Shown here in pieces: positions 1 to 10,451 of a stretch of 64,000 nucleotides of DNA. Position 1 is the stretch's first letter; every line of letters begins with the position of its first letter. The position numbers and the translations under genes are program-made. This stretch comes from Macrotis lagotis. Its lineage: Eukaryota; Chordata; Mammalia; Peramelemorphia; Peramelidae. Location of the stretch: contig NC_133658.1 of NCBI RefSeq assembly GCF_037893015.1, positions 420,963,430 through 421,027,429 of the forward strand. Direction: 5' to 3'. A model generated the notes under the pieces. It was given only the letters and a program-made list of their open reading frames with translations, was not told the DNA's origin and did no database searches.

Positions 1-417
1 ATTAATAGTACTACAAGAGTCAAAAGACAGCCCTAAAATGTTCCAAGCCCTATCTATGAAAGACTTTCAATGTCTATTTTTTAAAAATTACAATAGAAAT
101 AAGACCTTGTATATGCAGTGAATCATGATGGGCAATTAAATATATATAAAATTATGATAATAATTAATCCATATTTTAATCAACCATTTATATACAACAC
201 AAAATAGATAAATACATCTACATAGTATTTAGAATATACATTCTTGGAAGTGACTAATGTGAGATAAAGATGGGAAGGTGTCATATTGTGAAGACATTTA
301 ATGACAGAAAAAGAATGGTAAACTTTTCATAAGCTAATACAGTCACAAAAAATAATATGATAATATATCTGCAAAAGAAAATTTTTTCTGGAAGTCATAC
401 AAGAATGATGAGGTGGG
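1..417. other. AT-rich sequence, no gene seen
   Basis: No coding frame, RNA gene or recognisable repeat is visible here. The sequence is AT-rich and ends where an L1 5' untranslated region begins. Confidence 0.5.
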
Positions 418-1086
418 TGAAGCCAAGATGCAGAGAAAAACCAGGAACTTCCTTAAGTGCACCCCAGCTTCCCTGAGATATAATATATGCAGGCTTCTAA
501 ATGGATTCTGGAGTGATTGAATCAACAGTAAGACAGAGTGTTGAATTTTTCAGTCTGAGATACTTTGGAAATGTTTCAAGAAAGGTCTGTCTCACTAGGT
601 CAAGGGGAAGTATGACCCAACACAGAGGGCAGAGTATAGCACAGAGAGCAGATACTATAGCAGGCAGGGTGAAGAGGAAACAAGCTGGAGACTTTCAATC
701 ATAGCAAGGATCAGCAAACAAGCTCCTGCCCCCTTGATGCCAACAGCAAATTGAGAGCCCCATAACCTCTGCACACCTGGTGTAACTAGGCTAAACCATA
801 GCATGCCATTAGTGTTGGATGACTTAGCATGTAAAGTCTGTGAGCAGGCCTTTTTCCAACACCAGAAGCCGATTACAACACTCCCTGTCATCAAGGAACA
901 AAGTTCAAAATGAGTTAAAAAAAAGTCAAAGAGAAGCCCTGACCATGGAAAGCAGTTACTGTAGTGAGGGGGAAGATCATAGCACCATCACAGATCAGGA
1001 GGGCAGAAAAAGTGCTACATCCCAGAGGGTATTATAAATATCTAGAGGGTATTTATAAATTGTTCTCAAGCCCAAACAGAATTCTT

Positions 1087-1234
1087 TGTTTTTAAGGTTT
1101 TGCAAGGGAAATAGGATTAATTGCCTTGCCCAAGGCCACACTGGTAATTATTAAGTGTCTGAGGCCAGATTTGAACTCAACTACTATTGACTCCAGGACC
1201 GTGCTCTATCCACTGCACCACCTAGCTGCCACCT
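1087..1234 (-). mobile_element. tRNA-derived marsupial SINE with 14-bp target duplication
   Basis: In reverse complement this reads as the common SINE of the window: head cagctaggtggtgcag, B-box region, and a tail ending in ttgcaaaaacc. It is flanked by an exact 14-bp direct repeat, caaacagaattctt, at 1073-1086 and 1235-1248, the mark of L1-driven insertion into the surrounding L1 ORF1 region. Confidence 0.85.
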
Positions 1235-1354
1235 CAAACAGAATTCTTAGAAGAGCTCCAAAATTTTTTAAAAATCCAAATAAAAAAATGAGAGGAAAAT
1301 GCAAGAGAAAATAAATAGCTTGGAAAAGGACACACAAAAAATTGACTGAAGGAA

Positions 1355-1600
1355 TAATAGTAGGGGCTCAGGTGCTCCTGGCTCCAGGGCTGGGGCTCCA
1401 TCCATTGCACCACCTGGTCATACCTACAATGATTACTATTATTATTTTTATTTTAATTTTTTTCTCTCCACTTTATCGCTCAAGCGAGTCTATATTTTGT
1501 GGGGAGAGAGGGTATTCTGTTTATTCTTAAACAAGAATATTTTATTAATGTATAAAAACATTATTTGTACCAAAAGAGAACAAATAAATATTAAAAAAAA
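1355..1600. mobile_element. Nested insertion: SINE fragment plus LINE 3'-end fragment
   Basis: A SINE head fragment in minus orientation (about 1363-1420) is followed by T-rich sequence and, near 1530-1565, by bases matching the 3' end of the HAL1-like elements described at 23899. The block is bracketed by ttgactgaagga copies at about 1342 and 1601, which suggests a target duplication inside the L1 ORF1 region. The internal order is unclear and may reflect two events. Confidence 0.45.
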
Positions 1601-2988
1601 TTTGACTGAAGGAAAAAATTATTTAAAAGTACAATTGTGCTATAGAAAAGAAAACAACTTGTTAAAAATACAATTGCTCAAATGAAAAAGAAGATATAAA
1701 AGCCAGATGGAGAAAATAATTCCTTAACTAAAATAAGGGAAGTGGAAACTAATGACTTTATGTGACAGCAAGAATCAATCAAAGAAAAATTTTAAAAATG
1801 TAAAAAATAGGAAAAAATGTAAAATACATCATTGGAAAAACAATTTAGCCAGAAAATAGATCCAGAAGAAATAATTTAAAAATTTTTGCACTACCTGTGA
1901 GCCATGATCCAAAAACATTTTTTTTCAAGAAATCACCAAAGAACACTGCTCTGATATCCTAGAACCAGAAGGTAAGAGAATTAAAAGAATTCATTGATCA
2001 CCTCCTGAAAGATACCCCACAATGAAAATATCAAGGAAATATAGTAGCTAAATTCCAGAATTATCAGTCAATTTCAAAATACTACAGGCAATCAAAAAGA
2101 AATGATTCAAATATCAAGGAACCACAGAAAGGATTATGAAGGACTTGACAGCATCAATATTAAAGGATCAAATGAAATAGAATATGATATTCCTGAGGGC
2201 AATGGAGCTTGGATTACAGTTGAGAAACAACTACCTAGCAAAACTGAGCATCTTTTTTCAGAAGCAAAAGAGGGATGAAATAAGTGATTTTTATTTTTTA
2301 GAAAGATTTTATTTTGAATATTATATTGTTTCCCCTAGTCTTGCTTCCCTTCCCCTATCCCCCTCACAGAAGTCAGTATGTTAGTCTTTAAATTGTTTCC
2401 ATGATATACTTTGATCTAAGTTGAATGTTATGAGAGAGAAAGCATATCCTTAAGGGAAAAATATAAAGGATAAGAGATGGCAAAATTACACAATAAGATA
2501 TTGTTTTTTTCTTTTTAAATTAAAGGCAATAGTCTTTGGTCATTGTTCAATCTCCACAATTCTTTCTATGGATACAGATGGTATTCTCCAATGCAGATAG
2601 CCCAAAATTGTGCTTGATTGTTGCACTGATGGAATGAGCAAGTCCATTAAGGTTGATCATCACCTTCATGTTGCTGTTAGTATGTGCAATGTTTTTCTGG
2701 TTCTGCTCATCTCGCTCAGCATTAGTTCATGCAAGTTCTTCCAGGCTTTCCTGAATTCCCATCCCTCCTGGTTTCTAATAGAACAATAGTGTTCTATTGT
2801 CGGGGGTCGGTCCTAGGCGCCTGAGCGGATAGGGACCTCCCCGGGGGTGAGGTTGGCCCAATCCTAGAGTGACACGGTCCTCTTGAAGGAGCCGTGGCCT
2901 TCTGGGATTGGGCTATATCACTTGCTCCTATTGGGTGGCAGGTCTTGCCCTCGGGGCGGGTTAGGATGATAGCCCGGAACTGACTCCC

Positions 2989-2995
2989 TATATAA
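2989..2995 (+). promoter_or_regulatory. TATA box of the solo LTR
   Basis: TATATAA lies in the expected U3 position of the LTR, upstream of the polyadenylation signal. The LTR also holds ATTGG motifs (reverse CCAAT) near 2906 and 2929. Activity is inferred only from motif and position. Confidence 0.6.
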
Positions 2996-3034
2996 ACCAA
3001 TGCTCTGAGCTGTTTGGGTGATTCCTCCGCACCT

Positions 3035-3040
3035 AATAAA
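3035..3040 (+). terminator. Polyadenylation signal of the solo LTR
   Basis: AATAAA falls 40 bases after the TATA box. That close spacing implies a very short R region, as in betaretrovirus-type LTRs. Confidence 0.6.
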
Positions 3041-3637
3041 GCATATGCCTCCTGAAGCAGTGTCCGTCTGAGTCCCTCCTCGCTGATCCCCCGGGAGGGA
3101 GAATCCGGGGACGCCCGAAGCAGCTGCCCGCTGAGAAGCTCACTTGGGGTCCGGACAGAAGAGATCCGGACATTCTATGACATTTAAATTTTCTTGATGA
3201 AGAAACCAGAGCTGAACAAAAAATTCAAAAATTGATACTCAGTAGATAAAAGGGAAATAGGGAAAAGAAAAATAATGTTATTCAATACAATTAAATTGGC
3301 TAATATCTACATGGGAGGATGATAAATGTATGTATATTAGAACCATATCCATAATAGAAGGAATATACTGAGATGGTATGGGCATAAATTGATTTTGATG
3401 AGATATTACTCAAAAGTTAAATCTTTAATTAAAAAAAGATTTTAATGAGAAAAGAGGGAATAGGATAAGTTACATTAAGCAAAGGACTGTAAAGGATCTA
3501 TTACAATAGCAGGAAGAAAGGGAGGGATGAGAATTACCTGAATCATAATCTCATAGTATTTGAATCATAAAGGAAGTATCATAAATACTCAGTTGGATTT
3601 AGAAATTTACCTAACTCTATAAAGAATTAAGAGGAGA

Positions 3638-3779
3638 GGGGTGGCCAAGTTGCTGTGTGGATAGAGCATGGGTCCTGGTGTCCCTGAGTTCAAATGCAGC
3701 CTCAAACACTCAATAATTACCTAGCTGTGTGGCCTTGAGGAAGCCACTTAACCCCAATACCTTGCAAAAACCTTAAAAA
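3638..3779 (+). mobile_element. tRNA-derived marsupial SINE
   Basis: A diverged copy with the head ggggtggccaagttgctg, the tgagttcaaat B box and the tail ccttgcaaaaaccttaaaa. It sits in the inter-ORF spacer of the plus-strand L1. Confidence 0.8.
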
Positions 3780-4245
3780 TGAATCAGGAAGAGAAAGAGG
3801 AAAAAACACAAAGAGGGACTGATAGAAGGGAAAGCAGAAGTGAGTTTAAAAATAATAGGGAAAGGAGCAAAGAAAAGGTAGGACAACTAAAAGAAGGGAG
3901 GCCTTATTGACGGACCCAGGGTCAGAAGCAAAACACTGGTAGAGAAGGATAGGGTGAAAGGAGATAGAAAACACAAATAGAAGGAAGATAGAATAAAGGG
4001 TAATATAAAGTTAATAATCATAACTGATGTCAAAGGGATCACCACTCCCATGAAACAGGAGGAGATAGCAGAGTGGATTAAAAATGAGAAAAATGATAAT
4101 CCTGTGATGCTGTTTGCCAATAACACATTTGGAACAGAGATAGAATATAATTTTAGAAAAGTTAGATATGATAGATCTCTGGAGAAAAATGAATAATATT
4201 AGAAAGGAATATATCTTTTTTTATTCTATATTTTATATTTTAATA

Positions 4246-4734
4246 GGAAATAGAATCAAAATCATCACAAAAACATAACATCCGGAGATTTAAAATTGAT
4301 CTAGTATTGTTTACTCGAAACTTGGTGTCTTTTGCCACAAACCCATTTCATCAATATTAGGCATAAACTTTTGGAGGATAAATCCTCATTTGTAAATCTT
4401 GCAGTTAAAATAACTTCTTGCATAGGTATGTACTACTAAATATTGCTAAGATTCTTCCAATAAATATATACCTTTCCACAAAACATGTTGTCAAACTAAA
4501 AAAAAAAAAGGATGCTAATTTCATTATAATTTTAGCAATGTAAGATTGAATTTCAAAAAGTTCCATTTTAATGTTACTTTATGATCACTCAACATCAAAA
4601 GAAATGGACCACTCAATAGTAAAACATTGCTTTCACTCATTTTGAATCCTTCAAAATCTCCTTTCAAAATAAAATGAAAATTTGTATTTAAGGCATACTT
4701 GCTAAAGCTAACAGAATCAAATGATTCTTTCATT
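4246..4734. other. No gene or clear repeat
   Basis: AT-rich sequence after the L1 truncation. A run of A at about 4499-4509 could be the tail of an unrecognised minor retroelement; nothing else is supportable. Confidence 0.4.
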
Positions 4735-5465
4735 AATTTTTAATTTTCTTTAATCTATTTACACTTTGCTAAAATATTTTTGTTGTAACATTAAACACAC
4801 AAAAATATAGATATTTTACATTTTCTTACAGTTTTTCATTCTTTTGGTGTTGAGTTATTGTGTCATGATTTCTCACAAAATCATCAGCTTCCTTTAGCTC
4901 CATTCTACATCTGAAGGATTTGATTACCTTAGAGAGCTTTTTTATTTCCTTTTCTGCCTGGCCAATTCTGCTTTTTTAAAGCATTCTTCTCCTCTATAAC
5001 TTCTTGAACTCTTTTATCCATTTGACCTGGATTAGGTTTTTTTTCTTCAGCACTTTTTTTGTATCTCCTTGACTAAGCTGCTGACTTATTTTTTATGTGT
5101 TTCCTGCATTTCTCTCATTTATCTTCCCAATTTTTCTTCTACCTCTTTTAATTGATTTTCATAATCCTTTTTGAGCTCTGCCTTAGCCGGAGCCCAAATT
5201 CTATATTTCATGGAGTCTTTAGATGCAGATGTTTGGATTTTCTCATCTTCTGATTGTGTGTTTTGGTCTTCCATGGGACCAAAGTAATTGTCTATGATCA
5301 GGTTCCTTTTTTTCCATTTATTTATTTCCCCAGCCTGTGACTGAGCGTTTGAATATTATTGGGACACCTCCAGAAGGACTTCAGTGTGTGAGGCTCTAAC
5401 TGCTCTACTGTTCTGTAAAATGGCCACAAATGCACCACTCTGGGTCCCCAGGCTGTGATCAGGGG
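4735..5465 (-). mobile_element. HAL1-like/L1 element: 3' end joined to ORF1 and 5' region
   Basis: Read on the minus strand, 5465-4830 matches the 5' region and ORF1 coiled coil of the element at 25382-26500. At about 4815 it passes directly to the 3'-end motif (ttttaattttctttaatctatttacac on the plus strand) shared with the elements at 23899 and 29344. The body between ORF1 and the 3' end is therefore deleted. No ORF2 is present. The 5' part ends abruptly at about 5465 against retroviral gag sequence. Confidence 0.6.
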
Positions 5466-6347
5466 CATGAAGGTATATTAACACCTATTGATTGGAAGCA
5501 GATAGTTAGGGCATGTTTGTCACCTGGACAATCTGTCTTTTGGATGATTGAGTTTGCAGAACAATGTAGACAGATGGCTTTGAGAAATGCCCAAGGTCCC
5601 AATGCTACCACATATTATGAACAATTAACTGTGGCATAGTTCAGTTTCACAACAGTACAGATCAAATAATTTATGGGTTAGTTAGAAAAATATGAAAGAA
5701 TTCCTACCTTTGTAAAGAATGATTTGGGACATATTCCAAAACAAAATGTAAAGAAAGAACCATTTTCACTTATCAGACAAAGAAATGATGAGGTTTTTGT
5801 AGGTTTCTTTGTCTGATTGCAGGAGGCAGGAGGGAGAACCTTAGGAGATGTAGCAGAAATAGATGTAATAATAAAACAATTAGCATGGGCTAATGTGAAT
5901 GCTGAGTGTCAGAAAACAATGGTTGGCTTAAGAAAAGATGCCACCATTGGGGAAATGATTCAAAGATGTGACAGAATAGGATCTCAGGTGTATCATGCAG
6001 AATTAATGGCAGAAGCATTTGCTCATACACACATGGGAAATAGAGAGAAATGGAATTGCTTTGTTTGTGGAAAGCCAGGACATTTAAAGAAAAATTATTG
6101 GAGTGCCCAAGGAATTAAACCCAGAAAGGTCAAGGCTCATCATCCTAAAACTCTATGCCCAAAATGTAAAAAGGCAGGACACTGGGAATCAGAATGTAAA
6201 CAAGGAAAATTAAATGGGGAAAGGGGCCCTCCCCCTGGGGCCCCTCAAAAAAAAATATGGGATATGACAGTTCAGGACCAGCAGGGGATGGAATGGAAAC
6301 ACCAGTATGCAACTTTGGCAGCAAGCCTACCCATACAAAAATATTAA
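5466..6347 (+). pseudogene. Retroviral gag remnant (capsid C-terminal part and nucleocapsid)
   Basis: A plus-strand frame, with stops near 5638 and between 5640 and 5816, encodes a betaretrovirus-type capsid segment (readable as LTPIDWKQIVRACLSPGQ) followed by the capsid end and two zinc knuckles. Knuckle one has Cys, Cys and His spaced CX2CX4H but Tyr in place of the last Cys. Knuckle two is an intact CX2CX4HX4C (Cys, Cys, His, Cys within the 14 residues from about 6156). A proline-rich tail follows. Gag proteins assemble the virion core, and the knuckles bind genomic RNA. The matrix and N-terminal capsid are missing: the frame begins exactly where the minus-strand L1 5' region ends. The stops, lost cysteine and truncation mark it as dead. 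Confidence 0.8.
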
Positions 6348-6640
6348 TGGTCAAAATGCTGTGAAATTTAGGGTACCTCCACATGCTTGTATTGAAGTGC
6401 CTATTCACCCTTTACAATTAAGACATAAGGAGTTTGCGATCATTTTGGCTCTACCCAATCCACATTATACTCATATTATACCTTTAATAAGACACATGAG
6501 TCGGGAAATTTTCTCTAATGCAATAATGAATGCTAATGACAATGACAGTTAAATAAATGAGAACAATGTATAGCTCAGTTACATATTTTCTCAGGCTCTT
6601 CTAAGGAAAAGGAGCTAATAAAGGGGCCAAAAATGAGAAA
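6348..6640 (+). pseudogene. Retroviral region between nucleocapsid and protease
   Basis: An open frame at about 6307-6552 (frame differs from gag) encodes an uncharacterised segment containing KFRVPPHACIEVP. In class II retroviruses a dUTPase-like domain often lies here in the pro frame, but I cannot see its diagnostic motifs, so I only place this stretch by position between gag and protease. Confidence 0.35.
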
Positions 6641-7062
6641 TAACAATGACACTATGTTTACTACTACACTTTCTTCAGAAAAAACTCTTTGTGTTACCCA
6701 AGTAGAAGGAATTGCTTTTCTAGGCTTAATTGACACTGGGGCAGATTGGACTGTGTTTCCCAAAGAAGTACTGATCACAAGCTTGGTCTAAGCAGGCCGC
6801 CTATACTAACCTCATAGGCATTGGAGGCTGACAGGAAACAGAAATTTCTTGTCAAACCTTGAAATGGAGAAAAGACGATAAAGCAAGAACTGTCACTCCT
6901 TTCATAGTTGAAGGACTCTCTACAATATTACGGGGAAGGGATATATTGTGTCAATTAGTGACAAAGTTTAGCGCAGATTCTTTGATTGGGGCTGCTGTTG
7001 AGTTAGGAAGGCTGCAACCTATATGGGTAGAACGGTGGTCCCTTACTGGAGAAAGGAAATAA
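6641..7062 (+). pseudogene. Retroviral aspartic protease remnant (pro)
   Basis: The catalytic segment LIDTGAD is readable, with the Asp-Thr-Gly codons at 6732-6740. A frameshift follows before 6820, then the flap motif GIGG and an in-frame TGA, then the helix motif GRDIL near 6940. These are the three landmarks of retroviral proteases, in order. The frame ends with a segment like PIWVERWSLTGE, which resembles the start of the reverse transcriptase region in class II elements. The protease would cleave Gag and Pol in a maturing virion; here a stop and a frameshift destroy it. No pol sequence follows: zinc-finger sequence begins within about 30 bases. Confidence 0.75.
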
Positions 7063-7092
7063 CCTTCAAAGGCTAATATTGTTAGTGACAAA

Positions 7093-7900
<808 letters not shown>

Positions 7901-8063
7901 ACATTTTGTGAAGTGGGTTAAAAATGCATTCAATCTTTTTTGATAGGCTATTTCAAGATTTTCATGAATATGTATGAGGTTCCTCAAGAAATCCTGATTT
8001 GATTCCAAATGTTACTTTTTGATAGGTCTTTATTGGTATGTTCACAAATATACAATATAAATA

Positions 8064-8088
8064 TGTGTGTGTGTGTGTGTGTGTGTGT
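8064..8088. repeat. (GT)n microsatellite
   Basis: About twelve uninterrupted GT units. Confidence 0.95.
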
Positions 8089-8915
8089 ATTTAAAATCTA
8101 TAGGACATTTTCCATCTCTCCACTGGCCTGAAGAGGTGGAAAAATATTTCTATATTTTGAGATTTTGGTGCTGGCCAAGTTGTCCAACAATCTCACTTTG
8201 ATAAGCTTGAAATACAAAAGAATTGTTTCTGTGTTTGTGTTTATGACTAAACTCCTGCATGTATGTGTAATTCAGATCTGAACTAGTTAGTTTGAGTTTT
8301 GAATTTAATTGCTTAAAAAGTCTAAATTAAGTAATTAATGCAGTTGGGATCTGAGCCTACCAGCTTATACCATTTGAAAGTTTGTAAGCTGCAAAGTTTG
8401 TGAAATGATCTCAGCTGTGAGTTAAGTTTTGTCAACCTAATATTGATTGACAGCTGTATTCAACTTATGTTAATTGAGACTTTAAGGTTTAGTAAATGTA
8501 GCTTTCCTGACCCCTCCACCTTTGTTCTGCAAGGGGCAGTAGACAGGGCCTTGCCTGGGGTGAGGCGAACACCCCCCCCCACAAGCCAGGGTTCTTGGGA
8601 ATGCAGCCCAAAGAGGGGTAGATTTTCTGCTCTCAGGAGGCTTTGAAAAGAGGGTGGGAAGGCCCTCAAAGAAAATATCAGAGAGTAATTTAGTTACCTA
8701 AGTTTTGTAACAAGTCTTGAGAATTTGTGTGTGTTAAGGAAAATATAATTGGGATAAGTTGTATTTCAAGGAATTTGAGAATACTGAATCATATATAATC
8801 TACTGATTTCTTTTGGGGAAGAGATAGTGTACTAAATTTTGTAATCTGATTTGTTTTGGTGTTAAATTAATATTAATAATTGTCCACGATCTCACAAGGT
8901 CTTTTGTTGGGAGGG

Positions 8916-8918
<3 letters not shown>

Positions 8919-8970
<52 letters not shown>
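8919..8970. repeat. (AT)26 microsatellite
   Basis: Twenty-six uninterrupted AT units, a self-complementary tract able to form a hairpin or cruciform. The pure tract is probably polymorphic. Confidence 0.95.
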
Positions 8971-8973
<3 letters not shown>

Positions 8974-9234
8974 TCAAGTGATATTCTTTTGTAACTTCAA
9001 AGCAATTCTGTTAATATATATCTGGTTTTTGCTTGTTATAAGTATACAAAATAGTTCAGAAAGTTTTACAAATTTATTTCTTGGCTACTAGAAGCTGCTG
9101 AATGGTCTATAGGTAATTGAATTAAGGAAAGCATAAGAATATTAAAACTCTCCTTCTAAAACAAAAAAGGGAAAATATATGATATGCCTACCAATAGATT
9201 GAATTATGTAATTTCAAGAAAAAGTAATGTGAAA

Positions 9235-10060
9235 TGCTAGGGAAAGAAAGTGGATAGGACCTGACTAGGTCCTATAATATATATTCCTATAATAATCTGA
9301 GGGCTAGGATATATTTGTATATCCACAGGTAATGAAAAATCTGGGTTCCTGAAAAGAATGTCTGTATTATCACTGAAAGAGAGAATCAATATGAGGAAGA
9401 AAAGGTGCAGGCCATTGAAAGGCAAGAGGTAGAGACATAGGAACCTACCCTAGGGAAGTAATCCAACTGATGCTTCAGATATAAACTTTCACCATGTCAA
9501 TGTCAGAGATATTGGGGTCTGTATATAATGAGACAAAGAGAAGTATTCAGAGCAGTATGCAAAAACCTTGTCCTGTTACAGGGGACTTTGGAAACTAACA
9601 TGTGTTTCCACCTTCCATAGATTGTTATCCTAATGTAAGAACTTGTTACAAGATCCTTGATGATTTTGTGATTCAGACATGTCATAATGAAAGTTATAAT
9701 TTATCATTATATGGTAGGATGGAAAGCCATTACTGCAATGAATAATGTACATAATTTGTAATTGCACAATGTTGGAGAAAATAATAAATGGCATTGTTAT
9801 GTTAAAGGTTACTCCTTTTGGTTTGGGGTTTGCATTTAATTGACTTGGGGAAAAATAGCAAGTGAAATTGATACTGCAAAACTCCTGATCATGCTCCCTA
9901 GGATAAACTTCCAAGCCCTACAGGTATTTTGGAACCTCCCAGTGTGTAGTATATAAGTGATGGTAACATTTATGATAATAGTACTTCTCCTATAGTATTG
10001 GCTGAGAACAATCCACACCCTCTTGGGAATGGCTTACAAGAAATTTGCCTGGAATAATAG
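9235..10060 (+). pseudogene. Possible retroviral env remnant (weak)
   Basis: Broken plus-strand frames contain cysteine- and N-glycosylation-bearing segments such as PSIDCYPNVRTC and CHNESYNLSLYG (about 9610-9710), followed by proline-rich and hydrophobic pieces. Position is the stronger argument: the segment lies between retroviral gag-pro and a purine tract plus LTR-like block, where env belongs. Stops are frequent and no fusion peptide, furin site or immunosuppressive-type motif could be identified, so chance similarity is possible. Confidence 0.25.
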
Positions 10061-10082
10061 AATGGGAGGATTTGAAAGAGAC
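10060..10082 (+). other. Polypurine tract candidate
   Basis: A purine-rich run (gaatgggagga, then gaaagaga) abuts the LTR-like block. Retroviruses prime plus-strand synthesis from such a tract directly upstream of the 3' LTR. Confidence 0.4.
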
Positions 10083-10451
10083 TGTTGAGGGTCACAATGA
10101 GGTCATTGTGTGACTGGGAATGGCCTAGAGGTCCTCTTGCCCAGCTTCACCCTTGGCCTAATTTTCTCTGTCAGCTCTCTGCATCTTCTTATCTGTTCCT
10201 TATGTTTTATCACTTCCTGGAGTGTTAAACACTATGCTAGTAAAAGCATCATTGTGTGAGCATGAGGAAGTAAGCTTTATCACCTGCTATTCACTTAGCT
10301 GGGATACATTTGTTTGATTTGCTAATTGGAGAACTCCATGTGATTGGGGGTAAACCAGAGACTAAAAGGATATTTAAGCTCAGGCATTCTGGAAAATAAA
10401 GGGAGAAATTGTAATCTTTGTCTCCTGCCTTTTCAATGTTCTTCTGAGACA
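10083..10451 (+). mobile_element. LTR-like block, probable 3' LTR of the decayed provirus
   Basis: The 369-bp block starts TGTTGAG, ends CTGAGACA, and contains TATTTAA at 10371-10377 followed 18 bases later by AATAAA at 10395-10400, an arrangement typical of a short-R class II LTR. A purine tract precedes it. No target duplication can be shown because the left end of the provirus is missing, and the sequence differs from the solo LTR at 2798. L1 ORF2 sequence begins at once after it. The alternative is a solo LTR unrelated to the gag-pro remnant. Confidence 0.5.

Larger units (their letters stand above)
2798..3172 (+). mobile_element. Solo LTR of a class II (ERVK-like) endogenous retrovirus
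   Basis: A 375-bp GC-rich block starts TGTCGGGG and ends TCCGGACA, so its ends are the short inverted TG...CA repeats of an LTR. It is bracketed by an exact 6-bp direct repeat, ttctat, at 2792-2797 and 3173-3178. Related L1 copies read straight through this site, showing a clean integration. A TATATAA box and an AATAAA signal lie 40 bases apart inside it. A 6-bp duplication is usual for class II (betaretrovirus-like) elements, whereas ERV1 usually makes 4-bp and ERVL 5-bp duplications. No internal viral genes flank it, so it is probably the product of LTR-LTR recombination. Base composition differs sharply from the surrounding AT-rich L1, and the exact target repeat suggests a fairly recent insertion. 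Confidence 0.85.
2283..3190 (-). mobile_element. LINE-1 3'-end fragment, inverted within the plus-strand L1, split by a solo LTR
   Basis: The sequence matches the minus-strand L1 3' ends at 38700, 41690 and 52405: an agaaagattttattt start, then a C-rich block, then the 'actttgatctaagttgaatgttatgagag' region and the segment ending gtttctaatagaacaatagtg. It separates two parts of the plus-strand L1. The solo LTR at 2798-3172 sits inside it. Its right boundary is unclear because only a few bases follow the LTR. Confidence 0.65.
418..4245 (+). mobile_element. LINE-1 copy, interrupted and degenerate
   Basis: The stretch begins with a 'gccaagatg' 5'-end motif shared with the L1 copy at 21011, runs through a 5' untranslated region to about 1040, then lysine/glutamate-rich coiled-coil sequence of ORF1 (1250-1900) and the RNA-binding part (about 1860-2270). 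It is interrupted by SINE and inverted L1 insertions, resumes at about 3180, has an inter-ORF spacer, and reaches the ORF2 endonuclease start near 4005-4150, where a remnant like VNxxGITTPMK is readable. The copy stops near 4245, so reverse transcriptase is absent. Frames are broken throughout. The family call is firm because the same order recurs in five other copies in the window; exact ends are approximate. Confidence 0.75.
7901..9230. other. Unassigned stretch with two microsatellites
   Basis: No retroviral pol, L1 or SINE similarity is visible. Nucleotides 8510-8670 are distinctly GC-richer than the flanks and include a C run of nine to ten. The stretch could be the 3' untranslated part of the zinc-finger gene, decayed proviral DNA or unique sequence; I cannot choose. 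Confidence 0.4.

Noticed and set aside
2794..3000. 68-codon minus-strand frame
   Set aside because: It lies antisense within the GC-rich solo LTR and has no counterpart elsewhere.
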